Assembly (NCBI RefSeq): GCF_004795745.1
Contig: NZ_SDGV01000035.1
Location: 1 to 33,155, forward strand
DNA length: 33,155 bases
Direction of reading: 5' to 3'
DNA from: Vagococcus silagei
GTDB lineage: Bacteria; Bacillota; Bacilli; Lactobacillales; Vagococcaceae
Positions 1 to 7,715 of the stretch are shown here, one piece after another. Every line of letters begins with the position of its first letter. Position 1 is the stretch's first letter. The position numbers were made by a program, and so were the translations under genes. The notes under the pieces were generated by a model. The model was not told the DNA's origin and searched no databases. It saw only the letters and a list, made by a program, of their open reading frames with translations.

Positions 1-86
1 TAATTATAACAGATGGGGAGGTTCTTATTTTTATTGCTTTTAGAACGTTAATGTATCAAGGCATTACGATTATGAAATTTGCTCAA
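1..86. repeat. Left copy of an 86-bp exact inverted terminal repeat
   Basis: Bases 1-86 are the exact reverse complement of 33070-33155; identity ends at base 87 (T here, C in the other copy). Read on the plus strand, one frame starting at base 3 is open throughout and looks like the tail of a protein (reading ...TLMYQGITIMKFAQL); in the right-hand copy that frame meets a stop three bases past the repeat. In this left copy the sequence runs straight into IS66 tnpB. It may be the 3' end of a gene that normally lies upstream of yihY, or a k-mer overlap left at contig ends. Confidence 0.9.
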
Positions 87-432
87 TTATTCAACAGTAG
101 AAAAAATCTTTATTGTTTGTGGAAAAACAGATATGCGCAGAGGGATAGATGGCTTAGCTTCGATTGTAATGAACCAGTACGAAATTGATGTCTATTCAGA
201 TGCTTTATTTTTATTTTGTGGCAATAGCTTAGATCGATTTAAAGCATTGTATTGGGATGGTGATGGCTTTATTTTACTTTATAAACGCTTTGAAAATGGA
301 AAACTTCAATGGCCAAGAAAGCATTCCGAAGTAAAATCATTAACGCAACAACAACTTCGTTGGTTGTTGGAAGGTCTCCAAGTTGATCAGAAAAGAAAAA
401 TATCTAATGCGGAACATGGTTATATATCTTAA
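79..432 (+). CDS. tnpB: IS66 family accessory protein TnpB (Orf2)
   Basis: A 117-residue protein with the IS66 Orf2 signature: IVCGKTDMRRGIDGLASIV near residues 12-30, then FCGNSLDRFKALYWDGDGF around 46-64 and LLYKRFENGKLQWP. The length is normal for the family. TnpB is needed with TnpC for IS66 transposition, but its exact biochemical role is not settled. The first codon is a TTG at 79 just after an in-frame TGA at 73-75. Family members usually begin Met-Leu or Met-Ile at this point, so the original start was probably an ATG lost at the junction with the 86-bp repeat; I see no good ribosome binding site here. Followed by a hairpin and then tnpC. Confidence 0.85.
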   Translation: MLNYSTVEKIFIVCGKTDMRRGIDGLASIVMNQYEIDVYSDALFLFCGNSLDRFKALYWDGDGFILLYKRFENGKLQWPRKHSEVKSLTQQQLRWLLEGLQVDQKRKISNAEHGYIS

Positions 433-441
433 ATATAATAG

Positions 442-481
442 CGTCTAAGTCTATATATAGATAGTCTTTAGACGTTTTTTT
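442..481 (+). terminator. Hairpin with T-run between tnpB and tnpC
   Basis: CGTCTAA at 442-448 pairs with TTAGACG at 468-474, and a run of seven T follows (475-481). The loop contains a self-complementary TCTATATATAGA. This has the form of a rho-independent terminator that would uncouple tnpB and tnpC transcription. Confidence 0.55.
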
Positions 482-489
482 GGTATAAT
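482..489 (+). promoter_or_regulatory. Extended -10 promoter for tnpC
   Basis: TGGTATAAT (TGn followed by a perfect TATAAT at 484-489) lies directly after the hairpin and about 38 bases before the tnpC start codon. No convincing -35 box is seen, which fits an extended -10 type. Confidence 0.45.
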
Positions 490-527
490 TGGGATAACAA
501 ATTCTTTGATGAACCGAGGTGAACAAT

Positions 528-2060
528 ATGACTGAAGCAGAAAAACAATTATTAAAGCAAAATGAACAATTGTTAAAACAAAATGAAGCATTAACAAATG
601 AACTTCAGCTTTTAAGAGAACAAGTTGATTACTTAACAAAAAAACTATTTGGTCGTTCTTCAGAACAAAGTTCTGATGCAAAAAATCAGATGGACTTATT
701 TAATGATGACCCGTCTTTTAATTGTGCAGAGACAACTGAAGAAAAAACCGTCTTTGAGGAAATAAAGTATAAGCGAAAAAAGAAAAAAGGCTACAAAGCT
801 GAGTTAACAAAAGATTTACCAATAAAAGAGATACACTGTGACTTTGAAGGTCAAGAGTGTACCTGTGATTGGTGTTGTGCTTCTTTAAAGCACATAGGTA
901 AAACTAAAGTTAGAGAAGCTGTCGTTTTCGTTCCTGCAAAGATGTATAGAGAAGTTTACTATCAACACGCTTACGAATGTCCAACATGTAAAAAAGATGG
1001 TGTTGATACAATAAAGAAAGCACGTGTGCCAAAACAGCCGATCACGCATAGTTTAGCTTCACCTTCTATACTTGCCCAACTCATCCATCAGAAGATTGAA
1101 ATGAGTTTGCCTTTTTATAGACAGGAAAAAGAATGGGAAGCATACGGATTGCGAGTGCCTCGTAGAACCCAGTCAAATTGGTTCATTACATCTTGTGAGA
1201 AATGGTTAACACCAATTTGGAATGAATTAAGGAAAAAGCTTGTATCGGAAGTGCTCATCCATGCGGATGAGACGTACTACAATGTTTTATCTAGCGACAA
1301 ACAGAAATCTTATTTTTGGCTATTTAGAACAATTGAACAAGCAGAACAAGCAGAACATCCTATTATCTTATACCACCATGAACTCAGCCGTAAGAGTAGT
1401 GTACCTCGGTTATTTCTGGAAGGTTTTTCTGGTTTCCTTCATTGTGATGGTTACAGTGCCTATAGGTCAGTAGATAATGTGATTCTCGTTAACTGCTGGG
1501 CGCATGTTAGAAGAAAATTCTTTGAAGCTAAAGATTCGACTTCTAAAAAAACTCCGGCGGCACAAGGCGTTGAATATTGCGATAAACTTTTCCAAATTGA
1601 AAAAGAAATTAAAGGATTGCCTAGCGATGAAAAATACCAAAAGAGACTAGAAAGAAGTCAACCCATTCTGAATGATTTTTGGAAGTGGATTGAGTCATTC
1701 ATGGCATTACCTGGGTCAAAACTTGGAAAAGCCGTTAACTATGCGCTTAATCTAAAAGAGGGATTAATGGCTTTTCTAAAGGATGGTCGTTGCGCCCTAT
1801 CAAATAATTTAGCAGAGCGAAGCATCAGACCCACGACGATTGGGAGAAAAAATTGGATGTTTTCAGCGAGTGAACGGGGTGCGACAGCAAATGGGATTGC
1901 GTATAGTATTGTTGAAACTGCAAAAGCCAACGGCTTAGTTCCAATAAAATATTTTCAATATCTGTTTGAACACCTTCCAAATATTGACGCACCATTAGAA
2001 TTTGAAACGCTTCAAGGTTATTTGCCTTGGTCAGATCAAATTCAAAGTACATGTAGATAA
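528..2060 (+). CDS. tnpC: IS66 family transposase TnpC
   Basis: Full-length (510 residues) DDE transposase of IS66. The N-terminus (about residues 3-40) is a Leu/Gln-rich coiled coil, followed by a basic linker and a zinc-binding region with cysteine clusters (CTCDWCC near 112, CPTC near 151). The catalytic triad is visible as D247 (HADE), D307 (HCDGY) and E430 (NNLAERSIRP). The C-terminal SLP-like tail ends in LPWSDQI. I chose ATG at 528 because GAGGTG at 516-521 is a good ribosome binding site six bases upstream; a GTG at 519 is part of that site. The frame is intact, so the enzyme could be active, but the element has no recognisable left end here. Confidence 0.95.
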   Translation: MTEAEKQLLKQNEQLLKQNEALTNELQLLREQVDYLTKKLFGRSSEQSSDAKNQMDLFNDDPSFNCAETTEEKTVFEEIKYKRKKKKGYKAELTKDLPIKEIHCDFEGQECTCDWCCASLKHIGKTKVREAVVFVPAKMYREVYYQHAYECPTCKKDGVDTIKKARVPKQPITHSLASPSILAQLIHQKIEMSLPFYRQEKEWEAYGLRVPRRTQSNWFITSCEKWLTPIWNELRKKLVSEVLIHADETYYNVLSSDKQKSYFWLFRTIEQAEQAEHPIILYHHELSRKSSVPRLFLEGFSGFLHCDGYSAYRSVDNVILVNCWAHVRRKFFEAKDSTSKKTPAAQGVEYCDKLFQIEKEIKGLPSDEKYQKRLERSQPILNDFWKWIESFMALPGSKLGKAVNYALNLKEGLMAFLKDGRCALSNNLAERSIRPTTIGRKNWMFSASERGATANGIAYSIVETAKANGLVPIKYFQYLFEHLPNIDAPLEFETLQGYLPWSDQIQSTCR

Positions 2061-2063
2061 AAA

Positions 2064-2105
2064 AATAAGATCCACTGTGCCAAAGTTGACATGGTGAATC
2101 TTATT
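2064..2105. other. Imperfect hairpin at the 3' end of the IS66 element
   Basis: AATAAGAT (2064-2071) pairs with ATCTTATT (2098-2105), continuing after one mismatch into a seven-pair inner stem that includes one G-T pair. It begins three bases after the tnpC stop. No T-run follows, so termination is possible but not shown. Confidence 0.45.
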
Positions 2106-2160
2106 TGGGGTATACTCGATTACTTCCCGCTTACGATAAACTCACGTAAATCCTTGATTA

Positions 2161-2194
2161 TAAAAAACCAAATACCTAAATCTTGGTATTTGGT
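2161..2194 (-). terminator. Rho-independent terminator of tagD
   Basis: A ten-pair perfect stem, ACCAAATACC (2167-2176) with GGTATTTGGT (2185-2194), with an eight-base loop. On the minus strand it is followed by a T-run (plus-strand A-run 2162-2167). It lies about ten bases beyond the tagD stop codon and only about 25 bases from the IS66 right end, so the insertion left the tagD unit intact. Confidence 0.85.
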
Positions 2195-2205
2195 CTTACA
2201 TCAAT

Positions 2206-2607
2206 TTACTTATTCTTTTCATGTAAATCTTTTTTTATTTGAGATGTTGAAATTTCTGGCGTTCTTTCTAAATAAACAACTTCAGCGCCTGTTTCCTTAA
2301 CGAAATCAAACTGACCTTTCCAGTCGTCACCCATTACGAAACAATCCACTTTAAATTCCGCAATATCCGTCACTTTTTGATCCCAGTTATTTTCAGGAAT
2401 AACCAAATCAACATATCTTATTGCTTCTAATAACATTTTACGTTTTTCATATGAAAAATAGCATTTCTTTTGTTTTTCATCCCAGTTAAATTCGTCAGTT
2501 GAAAGCGCGACAATTAGATAATCACCCTGTTCTTTCGCACGACGTAATAGATTAATATGACCATAATGGAGTAAATCAAATGTTCCATATGTAATTACTT
2601 TTCTCAT
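2206..2607 (-). CDS. tagD: Glycerol-3-phosphate cytidylyltransferase TagD/TarD
   Basis: A 133-residue nucleotidyltransferase, the normal length for TagD. It joins CTP and glycerol-3-phosphate to give CDP-glycerol, the donor for the TagB and TagF-type enzymes at 20-28 kb. Visible motifs are GTFDLLHYGH (residues 8-17, the HxGH nucleotide-binding motif) and RTPEISTS (115-122), the second CTP-site signature. A GAGGTGA ribosome binding site precedes the ATG. It is separated from the rest of the wall teichoic acid cluster by the whole capsule operon. FAD synthetase and other HxGH cytidylyltransferases are alternatives, but the size and the RTPEISTS motif favour TagD. Confidence 0.93.
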   Translation of the reverse strand: MRKVITYGTFDLLHYGHINLLRRAKEQGDYLIVALSTDEFNWDEKQKKCYFSYEKRKMLLEAIRYVDLVIPENNWDQKVTDIAEFKVDCFVMGDDWKGQFDFVKETGAEVVYLERTPEISTSQIKKDLHEKNK

Positions 2608-2686
2608 TAACTCACCTCTAATTGTTATAACTTTAAGGTAGCATATTTAGCTGAATATGGGAAGAGCTGGCTGGTATTCTAAATAA

Positions 2687-2692
2687 ATTATA
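2687..2692 (-). promoter_or_regulatory. Possible -10 box for tagD
   Basis: A TATAAT on the minus strand lies in the 156-base gap between rmlB and tagD, about 80 bases before the tagD ATG. The -35 region is weak. No terminator is obvious after rmlB, so read-through from rmlB is also possible. Confidence 0.35.
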
Positions 2693-2763
2693 TAAAGAAT
2701 CCTCTAAAAAGACTGCATCGCTATAAACCGACCAGCCATTCCGCCTTTTATTTCTTTATTTTT

Positions 2764-3714
2764 TTATTGTTGCTCAGTGATATACCAATCAATCGTCTCA
2801 ATTAAACTCTTATCAAAATCCATTTTCGGTTGCCATTTCAACTCCCGTCTAATCTTAGATGAATCTATCGCATAGCGAAAATCGTGTCCTAAACGATCCG
2901 GAATAAATTCTTTCAATGATTCTTCTCGATCTAAGGCTCCGATAATAAAATCAACCATTTCATTATTAGTACGCTCATGATAAGCACCGATATTATAAAT
3001 TTCTCCAGATTTTCCACTGTGCAGTGCTAAATCAATGGCTGAACAATGATCAAAGACATGCAGCCAGTCACGTACATTTTGTCCTTCACCATAAATGGGT
3101 AATTTTTCATTCTGAAAAGCTTTCAAGATAATAGAAGGAAGTAGTTTTTCTGAATGTTGATAGGGTCCATAATTATTCGAACATCTCGTAATTATTGTAT
3201 CTAACCCGTAGGTCTTGTGATAAGACTGAACCAACAGATCCGCAGAAGCTTTACTTGCAGAATATGGACTGCTTGGATTAAGTGGACTATGCTCGAAAAA
3301 GTAGCCTTCTAAACCTAACGAGCCATAAACTTCATCTGTAGAGATTTGAACAAAACGATTGATTTGACATTTCTTAGCCACTTCAAGCAACGATAATGTG
3401 CCATTGACATTTGTCTCAACAAACGGATATGCGGCCTCAATACTACGATCTACGTGCGATTCTGCTGCAAAATTAATAATAGCATCAACTTTGTATTGTT
3501 TAACAAGGTTCGTCACTAACTCGCGATCATTAATGCTTCCCTGAACAAAATGATATCTTGATAAATCCGCAACTTCCTCAACATTTTTTAAATTTCCTGC
3601 GTATGTAAGCAAATCTAAATTAATGATTTCATAGGATGAATACTTATCCATCATGTACCTAATGAAATTGCTCCCAATAAATCCTGCACCTCCAGTTACT
3701 AAAAACGCTTTCAT
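2764..3714 (-). CDS. rfbB: dTDP-glucose 4,6-dehydratase RmlB (RfbB)
   Basis: Extended short-chain dehydrogenase of 316 residues. It has the NAD-binding GGAGFIG (8-14), the dehydratase catalytic trio T126-D127-E128 in QISTDEVYG, and the YSASK motif (Y151, K155). The TDE trio separates RmlB-type dehydratases from 4-epimerases such as GalE. Its product, dTDP-4-keto-6-deoxyglucose, normally goes to RmlC and RmlD for dTDP-rhamnose, or to aminotransferases. None of rmlA, rmlC or rmlD is in the window, so the gene is an orphan here and its partners must be elsewhere. Slightly shorter than many RmlB proteins (about 330-360). It has its own promoter upstream and lies beyond the capsule terminator. Confidence 0.92.
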   Translation of the reverse strand: MKAFLVTGGAGFIGSNFIRYMMDKYSSYEIINLDLLTYAGNLKNVEEVADLSRYHFVQGSINDRELVTNLVKQYKVDAIINFAAESHVDRSIEAAYPFVETNVNGTLSLLEVAKKCQINRFVQISTDEVYGSLGLEGYFFEHSPLNPSSPYSASKASADLLVQSYHKTYGLDTIITRCSNNYGPYQHSEKLLPSIILKAFQNEKLPIYGEGQNVRDWLHVFDHCSAIDLALHSGKSGEIYNIGAYHERTNNEMVDFIIGALDREESLKEFIPDRLGHDFRYAIDSSKIRRELKWQPKMDFDKSLIETIDWYITEQQ

Positions 3715-3847
3715 TTGTTCCCCTACTTTCCAATTTGTTATCTGACATAAATCATATGGTTTCTCACAGAAGTCGATTGATATTTAATTAAGTTAACAGA
3801 AAGATAAAAATCGTGTTAAAGATTAATTAATATAACTTTATACAGTT

Positions 3848-3856
3848 ATTATAACA
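3848..3856 (-). promoter_or_regulatory. Extended -10 promoter for rmlB
   Basis: On the minus strand TGTTATAAT gives TGn plus a perfect TATAAT (plus-strand 3848-3853), about 135 bases upstream of the rmlB ATG. It sits between the capsule operon terminator and rmlB, so rmlB appears to be separately transcribed. No good -35 box is seen. Confidence 0.5.
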
Positions 3857-3891
3857 TAAAATCACAATTGTTTTTCGTTATATAAAAAATA

Positions 3892-3939
3892 AAGAAGCAT
3901 AAAAAAATCAGTTTTAAATTAAAATATTTTATGCTTCTT
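3892..3939 (-). terminator. Terminator of the capsule operon
   Basis: AAGAAGCATAAAA (3892-3904) pairs perfectly with TTTTATGCTTCTT (3927-3939), a 13-pair stem. On the minus strand it is followed by a T-rich run (plus-strand 3883-3893). It lies 35 bases past the wzx stop, closing the capsule transcript. Confidence 0.85.
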
Positions 3940-3973
3940 ATTATTATGTATTTTTTAAAAGAAAAACTTAATA

Positions 3974-5389
3974 CTATTCTAAATTATAATGCAATTCACC
4001 TTTTTTTATTTTCCAAAGGTCTTTAAATGTTTGATATTGAACTATTAAACTTATAATAAATAGAGATAAATTTATCAAAATAATATTACCAAAATTTATG
4101 CTATTAACTAATGCTGTTACTAGAAATATAAGTAAAACGATCACATGTTTAATAATTGGAAAATAAAAACCTAATTTTTTTGAGAATAAAGTTCTAAAAA
4201 TATAAAATAAAAAATAACCTATGGATACGCCAAAAGCAGCACCTTTATAACCAAAAAGAGGAACGAAAAACCATGTAACAAGAAAACCTACTAATAATGA
4301 GATTAGCGATACAAAAATATTATAATAACTTTTTCTTGAATACACAATTCCTAAAGTAGTGGTCTCACTCAAGGTATAAAAAATTGGGATTAAGACTAAA
4401 AAACCTAAAATATATTTCGCATCAAAATATGATGGAGATAAAATCAAGATAAAAACATTTTTAAATGTTAAAAGTATATAAAAACCAAATGTAATAAAGA
4501 GTAATAAAATATCACTAACAAATTTGAATTCCCTTATACTCTTACCCTCTTCAATCCACCTATAAGCTGTAGGTACCCAAAAACTTGTAAAAGCTACTTG
4601 AATTATCAACAACATGTTAGATATTTTTTGACCTGCATTGAATATTCCTAAATCGTAGAAAGTACTCCATTTTCTTAATGAAAAAACTCCTAAAGTATTC
4701 AAAAAATTTGTCAACGATACTGAAAGAAGTAATGGTAATCCAAATACGAGCATTTTTCTTATCAAATTAATATCTAATATACTCCATTTAAATTTATTTA
4801 ACTGAGATCTACACTTAAAAATTAAGTAACTATCAGATAATATTTGCCCAAATATTGTTGAATATATAACTACTAAAAAGTTTTTTTCAAAAAATATTAA
4901 CAATAATATTAAAACGATTAATGATATTAACTTTATCATTACTGTAAAAAGTGAATATTGAACAGCCTTTTCTTCCATTCTAAGTTGCATCAACAAAAAT
5001 CTTTCAAAGACAATAAAAATAAGGCCAATACCCATTAAAATAGCGATATTAGGATGTCCTGGATATCCAACAATCCAAATCGAAAGCTCCTCTTTAAAAA
5101 TCAATAGAATTAAAAAGAAAAGAAAAGATATAAGTAAAGGTATTGCAATAGCATTAAAAAATGAGCTATTTTTATCCTCTACTGCATTATATTCTCTTGA
5201 ATATGACTGATCCATTCCTAAATAAATCCAACCACTTAACAAAATATAGGTTGCACTAAAAACACTAGATTTACCAAATTCCTCTGGACTAATAAAAAAT
5301 GTAGTTAAAGGGATTGTAATTAATGATATTAATGCACCAATAACTGGACCTATGGAAAATCCTAATAAGCTACGAATGAATTTTTTCAT
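3974..5389 (-). CDS. wzx: Wzx-type polysaccharide flippase (MOP/MATE superfamily)
   Basis: A strongly hydrophobic protein of 471 residues with about 12-14 membrane segments, typical of oligosaccharide-repeat-unit flippases. It would move the undecaprenyl-linked capsule repeat across the membrane for polymerisation by the Wzy at 7.7-9.0 kb. The N-terminus reads MKKFIRSLLGFSIGPVIGAL, the usual amphipathic start followed by the first membrane helix. I chose ATG at 5389, with GAGG about ten bases upstream, over a TTG nine bases earlier. It is the last gene of the capsule operon, 17 bases after ugd. Sequence of these proteins is poorly conserved, so the specific substrate cannot be read. Confidence 0.88.
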   Translation of the reverse strand: MKKFIRSLLGFSIGPVIGALISLITIPLTTFFISPEEFGKSSVFSATYILLSGWIYLGMDQSYSREYNAVEDKNSSFFNAIAIPLLISFLFFLILLIFKEELSIWIVGYPGHPNIAILMGIGLIFIVFERFLLMQLRMEEKAVQYSLFTVMIKLISLIVLILLLIFFEKNFLVVIYSTIFGQILSDSYLIFKCRSQLNKFKWSILDINLIRKMLVFGLPLLLSVSLTNFLNTLGVFSLRKWSTFYDLGIFNAGQKISNMLLIIQVAFTSFWVPTAYRWIEEGKSIREFKFVSDILLLFITFGFYILLTFKNVFILILSPSYFDAKYILGFLVLIPIFYTLSETTTLGIVYSRKSYYNIFVSLISLLVGFLVTWFFVPLFGYKGAAFGVSIGYFLFYIFRTLFSKKLGFYFPIIKHVIVLLIFLVTALVNSINFGNIILINLSLFIISLIVQYQTFKDLWKIKKGELHYNLE

Positions 5390-5406
5390 AATATACAAAC
5401 CTCATT

Positions 5407-6573
5407 TTAATCACGATTAAAGACATCTCTAGTATAAATCTTGTCTTTAACATCTTCTAAGTTTTGATCATATCTATTAGTAAGTATTATATCTGATCTT
5501 TCTTTAAACAAATCAAAGTCTTGTAAAACTTCACATTCGTTAAACAGATCATCCTGTAATGTTGGTTCAAATACAGTTACATTAATTCCCTCTTTTTTCA
5601 ATATTTCCATAATACCTTGAATTGAAGAATATCTGAAGTTATCTGAATTTGATTTCATAGTTAGTCGATATATACCAACTGTTTTAGGATCTTTTTCTAT
5701 TATTTGTTGAGCAATGAAATCTTTTCTAGTTTTATTTGAATCCACAATTGCTCTAATTAAATTATTCGGTACTCTGTCATAATTGGCTAACAATTGTTTA
5801 GTATCCTTCGGTAAGCAATATCCACCATAACCAAAAGATGGATTATTATAATGTGTGCCAATTCTAGGATCCAAACCAACACCTTCAATAATTTGTCTAG
5901 CATCTAACCCTCGTATTTCTGAATATGTATCTAACTCATTAAAATATGACACTCTCATTGCAAGATAGGTATTAGAAAATAATTTTATTGCCTCTGCCTC
6001 AGTTGAATTTGTTAATAATACTTTTGCATCAGATTTTTTTGAGTTTTTTACTAATACATTTGCAAATTTTTCAGCACGAGACGAACATTCTCCAACGATA
6101 ATTCTTGATGGGTATAAATTATCATATAATGCTAATCCTTCCCTTAAAAATTCTGGTGAAAAAATAATATTTTCTGTTTTAAATTTTTCTCTCATTTCAA
6201 GAGTAAATCCAACCGGGACTGTTGATTTAATTATAAAAATAATATTTGGATTTATTATTAATCCTCTTTCAATAACACTCTCTACGGTCGATGTATCAAA
6301 ATAATTCATTTCTTCATCATAATCGGTTGGCGTGGCAATTATCGCATACTCAGCATGTTCTATCGCTTTACTAAAATTATTTGTAAACTTCAATTTTACT
6401 TTTTTATCAGATAAGAATTGTTTAATTTCGTTATCTTCTAGAGGTGAAACCCTATTTTCTAACATTTCAATTTTTTTATCTAAAATATCAAACGCAACGA
6501 CATCCTCATTTTGAGCTAGCAATAAGGCATTTGCTAAACCTACGTACCCTAAACCAAAAACAGATATTTTCAT
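5407..6573 (-). CDS. ugd: UDP-glucose 6-dehydrogenase
   Basis: A 388-residue enzyme that oxidises UDP-glucose to UDP-glucuronic acid with two NAD. The N-terminal Rossmann motif GLGYVGL (7-13) is clear, STVPVG (117-122) is the family signature, and the catalytic cysteine is C253 in [12 protein letters not shown]. Length and style match the streptococcal Cap3A/HasB group. Within a capsule operon it indicates that glucuronic acid, or an acid derived from it, is in the repeat unit, giving a negative charge. It starts 2 bases after the neighbouring glycosyltransferase ends; AAGGAA is the likely ribosome binding site. UDP-ManNAc dehydrogenase is a less likely alternative. Confidence 0.93.
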   Translation of the reverse strand: MKISVFGLGYVGLANALLLAQNEDVVAFDILDKKIEMLENRVSPLEDNEIKQFLSDKKVKLKFTNNFSKAIEHAEYAIIATPTDYDEEMNYFDTSTVESVIERGLIINPNIIFIIKSTVPVGFTLEMREKFKTENIIFSPEFLREGLALYDNLYPSRIIVGECSSRAEKFANVLVKNSKKSDAKVLLTNSTEAEAIKLFSNTYLAMRVSYFNELDTYSEIRGLDARQIIEGVGLDPRIGTHYNNPSFGYGGYCLPKDTKQLLANYDRVPNNLIRAIVDSNKTRKDFIAQQIIEKDPKTVGIYRLTMKSNSDNFRYSSIQGIMEILKKEGINVTVFEPTLQDDLFNECEVLQDFDLFKERSDIILTNRYDQNLEDVKDKIYTRDVFNRD

Positions 6574-6575
6574 TT

Positions 6576-7715
6576 TTATTTGTTCCTTTCATTTACAATA
6601 TTTATCATATTAATCCAATTTTTATAAATAAAATTAGATGAGTATTTGTTTGATATTTTAATGCCAGCTACTTGTAGTTCACTATATAACAACTCATCAT
6701 TAACAACTTCTTCTATTTTCTTTGCAAAAGCCTTTGTATCAGGTTTATCAATTATCATATCTTTATATATTTCAGACGATCCTAATATTTCAAGAGGGCC
6801 CGTATTCTTAAACGTCACAACAGGTACCCCAAAGGCCATAGCCTCAATTAAGCCTAATCCAAAACCTTCCCATCTTGAAGTAGAAACAATCAAATCAACT
6901 TCTTCATAAAATTTTGTCATTTCTGATTCTTTCAGCTGACCTAAAAAATGTACTCTCGATTGTATATTTTTAAAAAGAAATAAATCTTCATCTGATAATT
7001 GTTTTTCATTAATACCCGCAAAATAAAATGAATAATTGTCCGGTAAAATATTTATTATCTCAATCAAATAATCAATTCCTTTTGTGTGAAAATCTAAACG
7101 AGATACAAATCCAATTTTAGGATCTAATATTTTGTCACATTTTGTCAGATTATTTGGTTTCAGATCAGTAGGATTATCAATTTGAAAAACATTGTCATTA
7201 AACTCATTTAATATTTTTAAATCCACTTCAGATAAACATACTACACTGTCAGCAATGGATAATCCTCTTTTATAAAAATCCAGAATCTCAGAATAGTAGT
7301 CAGAAAAATATTTAGAAACACTACTATGCTGCCATGCTATAAAAACACCGTGAGGATAATTTTCTTTAAGAATAGGAATCATAGAAGTTAACAAACCACC
7401 ATTCATTATTATCACATTAATTTCTTTTGATTTTAATATATGTAATAAATGATTTAGATTATGTTTCCAAATTTTTTCTGGATTATAGGAATTTAATAAT
7501 TTAACTTGAATTTTTTTATTATAATGTCTAAATCCTCTATATATTAATTGATTTGGTTTACTTTCAATTAATATATCATCATAAAAACTTACTGATTTGG
7601 TTAACGAATAAAAATATACTTCCATGTTATTTTCGAAAAATTCTTTACCAAGAATATGCGTAACCTTTTGAATCCCCCCCATATTATAATCTTCTGAAAC
7701 AAAACATACTCTCAT
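6576..7715 (-). CDS. GT4-type glycosyltransferase (capsule)
   Basis: A GT-B fold glycosyltransferase of 379 residues. The N-terminal loop MGGIQKV (12-18) and the C-terminal donor-site motif with E283 and E291 ([12 protein letters not shown], the E-x7-E motif) place it in GT4, a retaining family. It would add one sugar of the repeat unit on the cytoplasmic face. The donor cannot be told from sequence. AAGGAG lies eight bases before the ATG, inside the end of wzy, and the two genes overlap by four bases. Codons 12-14 contain a run of seven G (plus-strand C 7674-7680), unusual in such AT-rich DNA and a possible slippage site. Confidence 0.88.
   Translation of the reverse strand: MRVCFVSEDYNMGGIQKVTHILGKEFFENNMEVYFYSLTKSVSFYDDILIESKPNQLIYRGFRHYNKKIQVKLLNSYNPEKIWKHNLNHLLHILKSKEINVIIMNGGLLTSMIPILKENYPHGVFIAWQHSSVSKYFSDYYSEILDFYKRGLSIADSVVCLSEVDLKILNEFNDNVFQIDNPTDLKPNNLTKCDKILDPKIGFVSRLDFHTKGIDYLIEIINILPDNYSFYFAGINEKQLSDEDLFLFKNIQSRVHFLGQLKESEMTKFYEEVDLIVSTSRWEGFGLGLIEAMAFGVPVVTFKNTGPLEILGSSEIYKDMIIDKPDTKAFAKKIEEVVNDELLYSELQVAGIKISNKYSSNFIYKNWINMINIVNERNK

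Larger units (their letters stand above)
79..2134 (+). mobile_element. IS66-family insertion sequence, left end missing
   Basis: tnpB and tnpC lie in the usual IS66 order on one strand. The right end is placed at about 2134, because the sequence there finishes in CCCGCTTAC, the reverse complement of the GTAAGCGGG type of end typical of the family. IS66 elements usually make 8-bp target duplications, which would make GATAAACT (2135-2142) the right copy; the left copy cannot be seen. tnpA and the left inverted repeat are absent: sequence upstream of tnpB is the 86-bp repeat shared with the yihY upstream region, not recognisable tnpA. The element is therefore truncated or the joint is an assembly chimera. 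Confidence 0.75.

Noticed and set aside
451-2052. Minus-strand open frames opposite tnpC
   Set aside because: They overlap the clearly coding IS66 transposase frame, lack ribosome binding sites and show no recognisable domain.
2669-2738. GGCTGGT and ACCAGCC arms flanking the possible tagD promoter
   Set aside because: Only seven pairs around a 56-base loop and no T-run; could be chance, and the -10 inside is itself weak.
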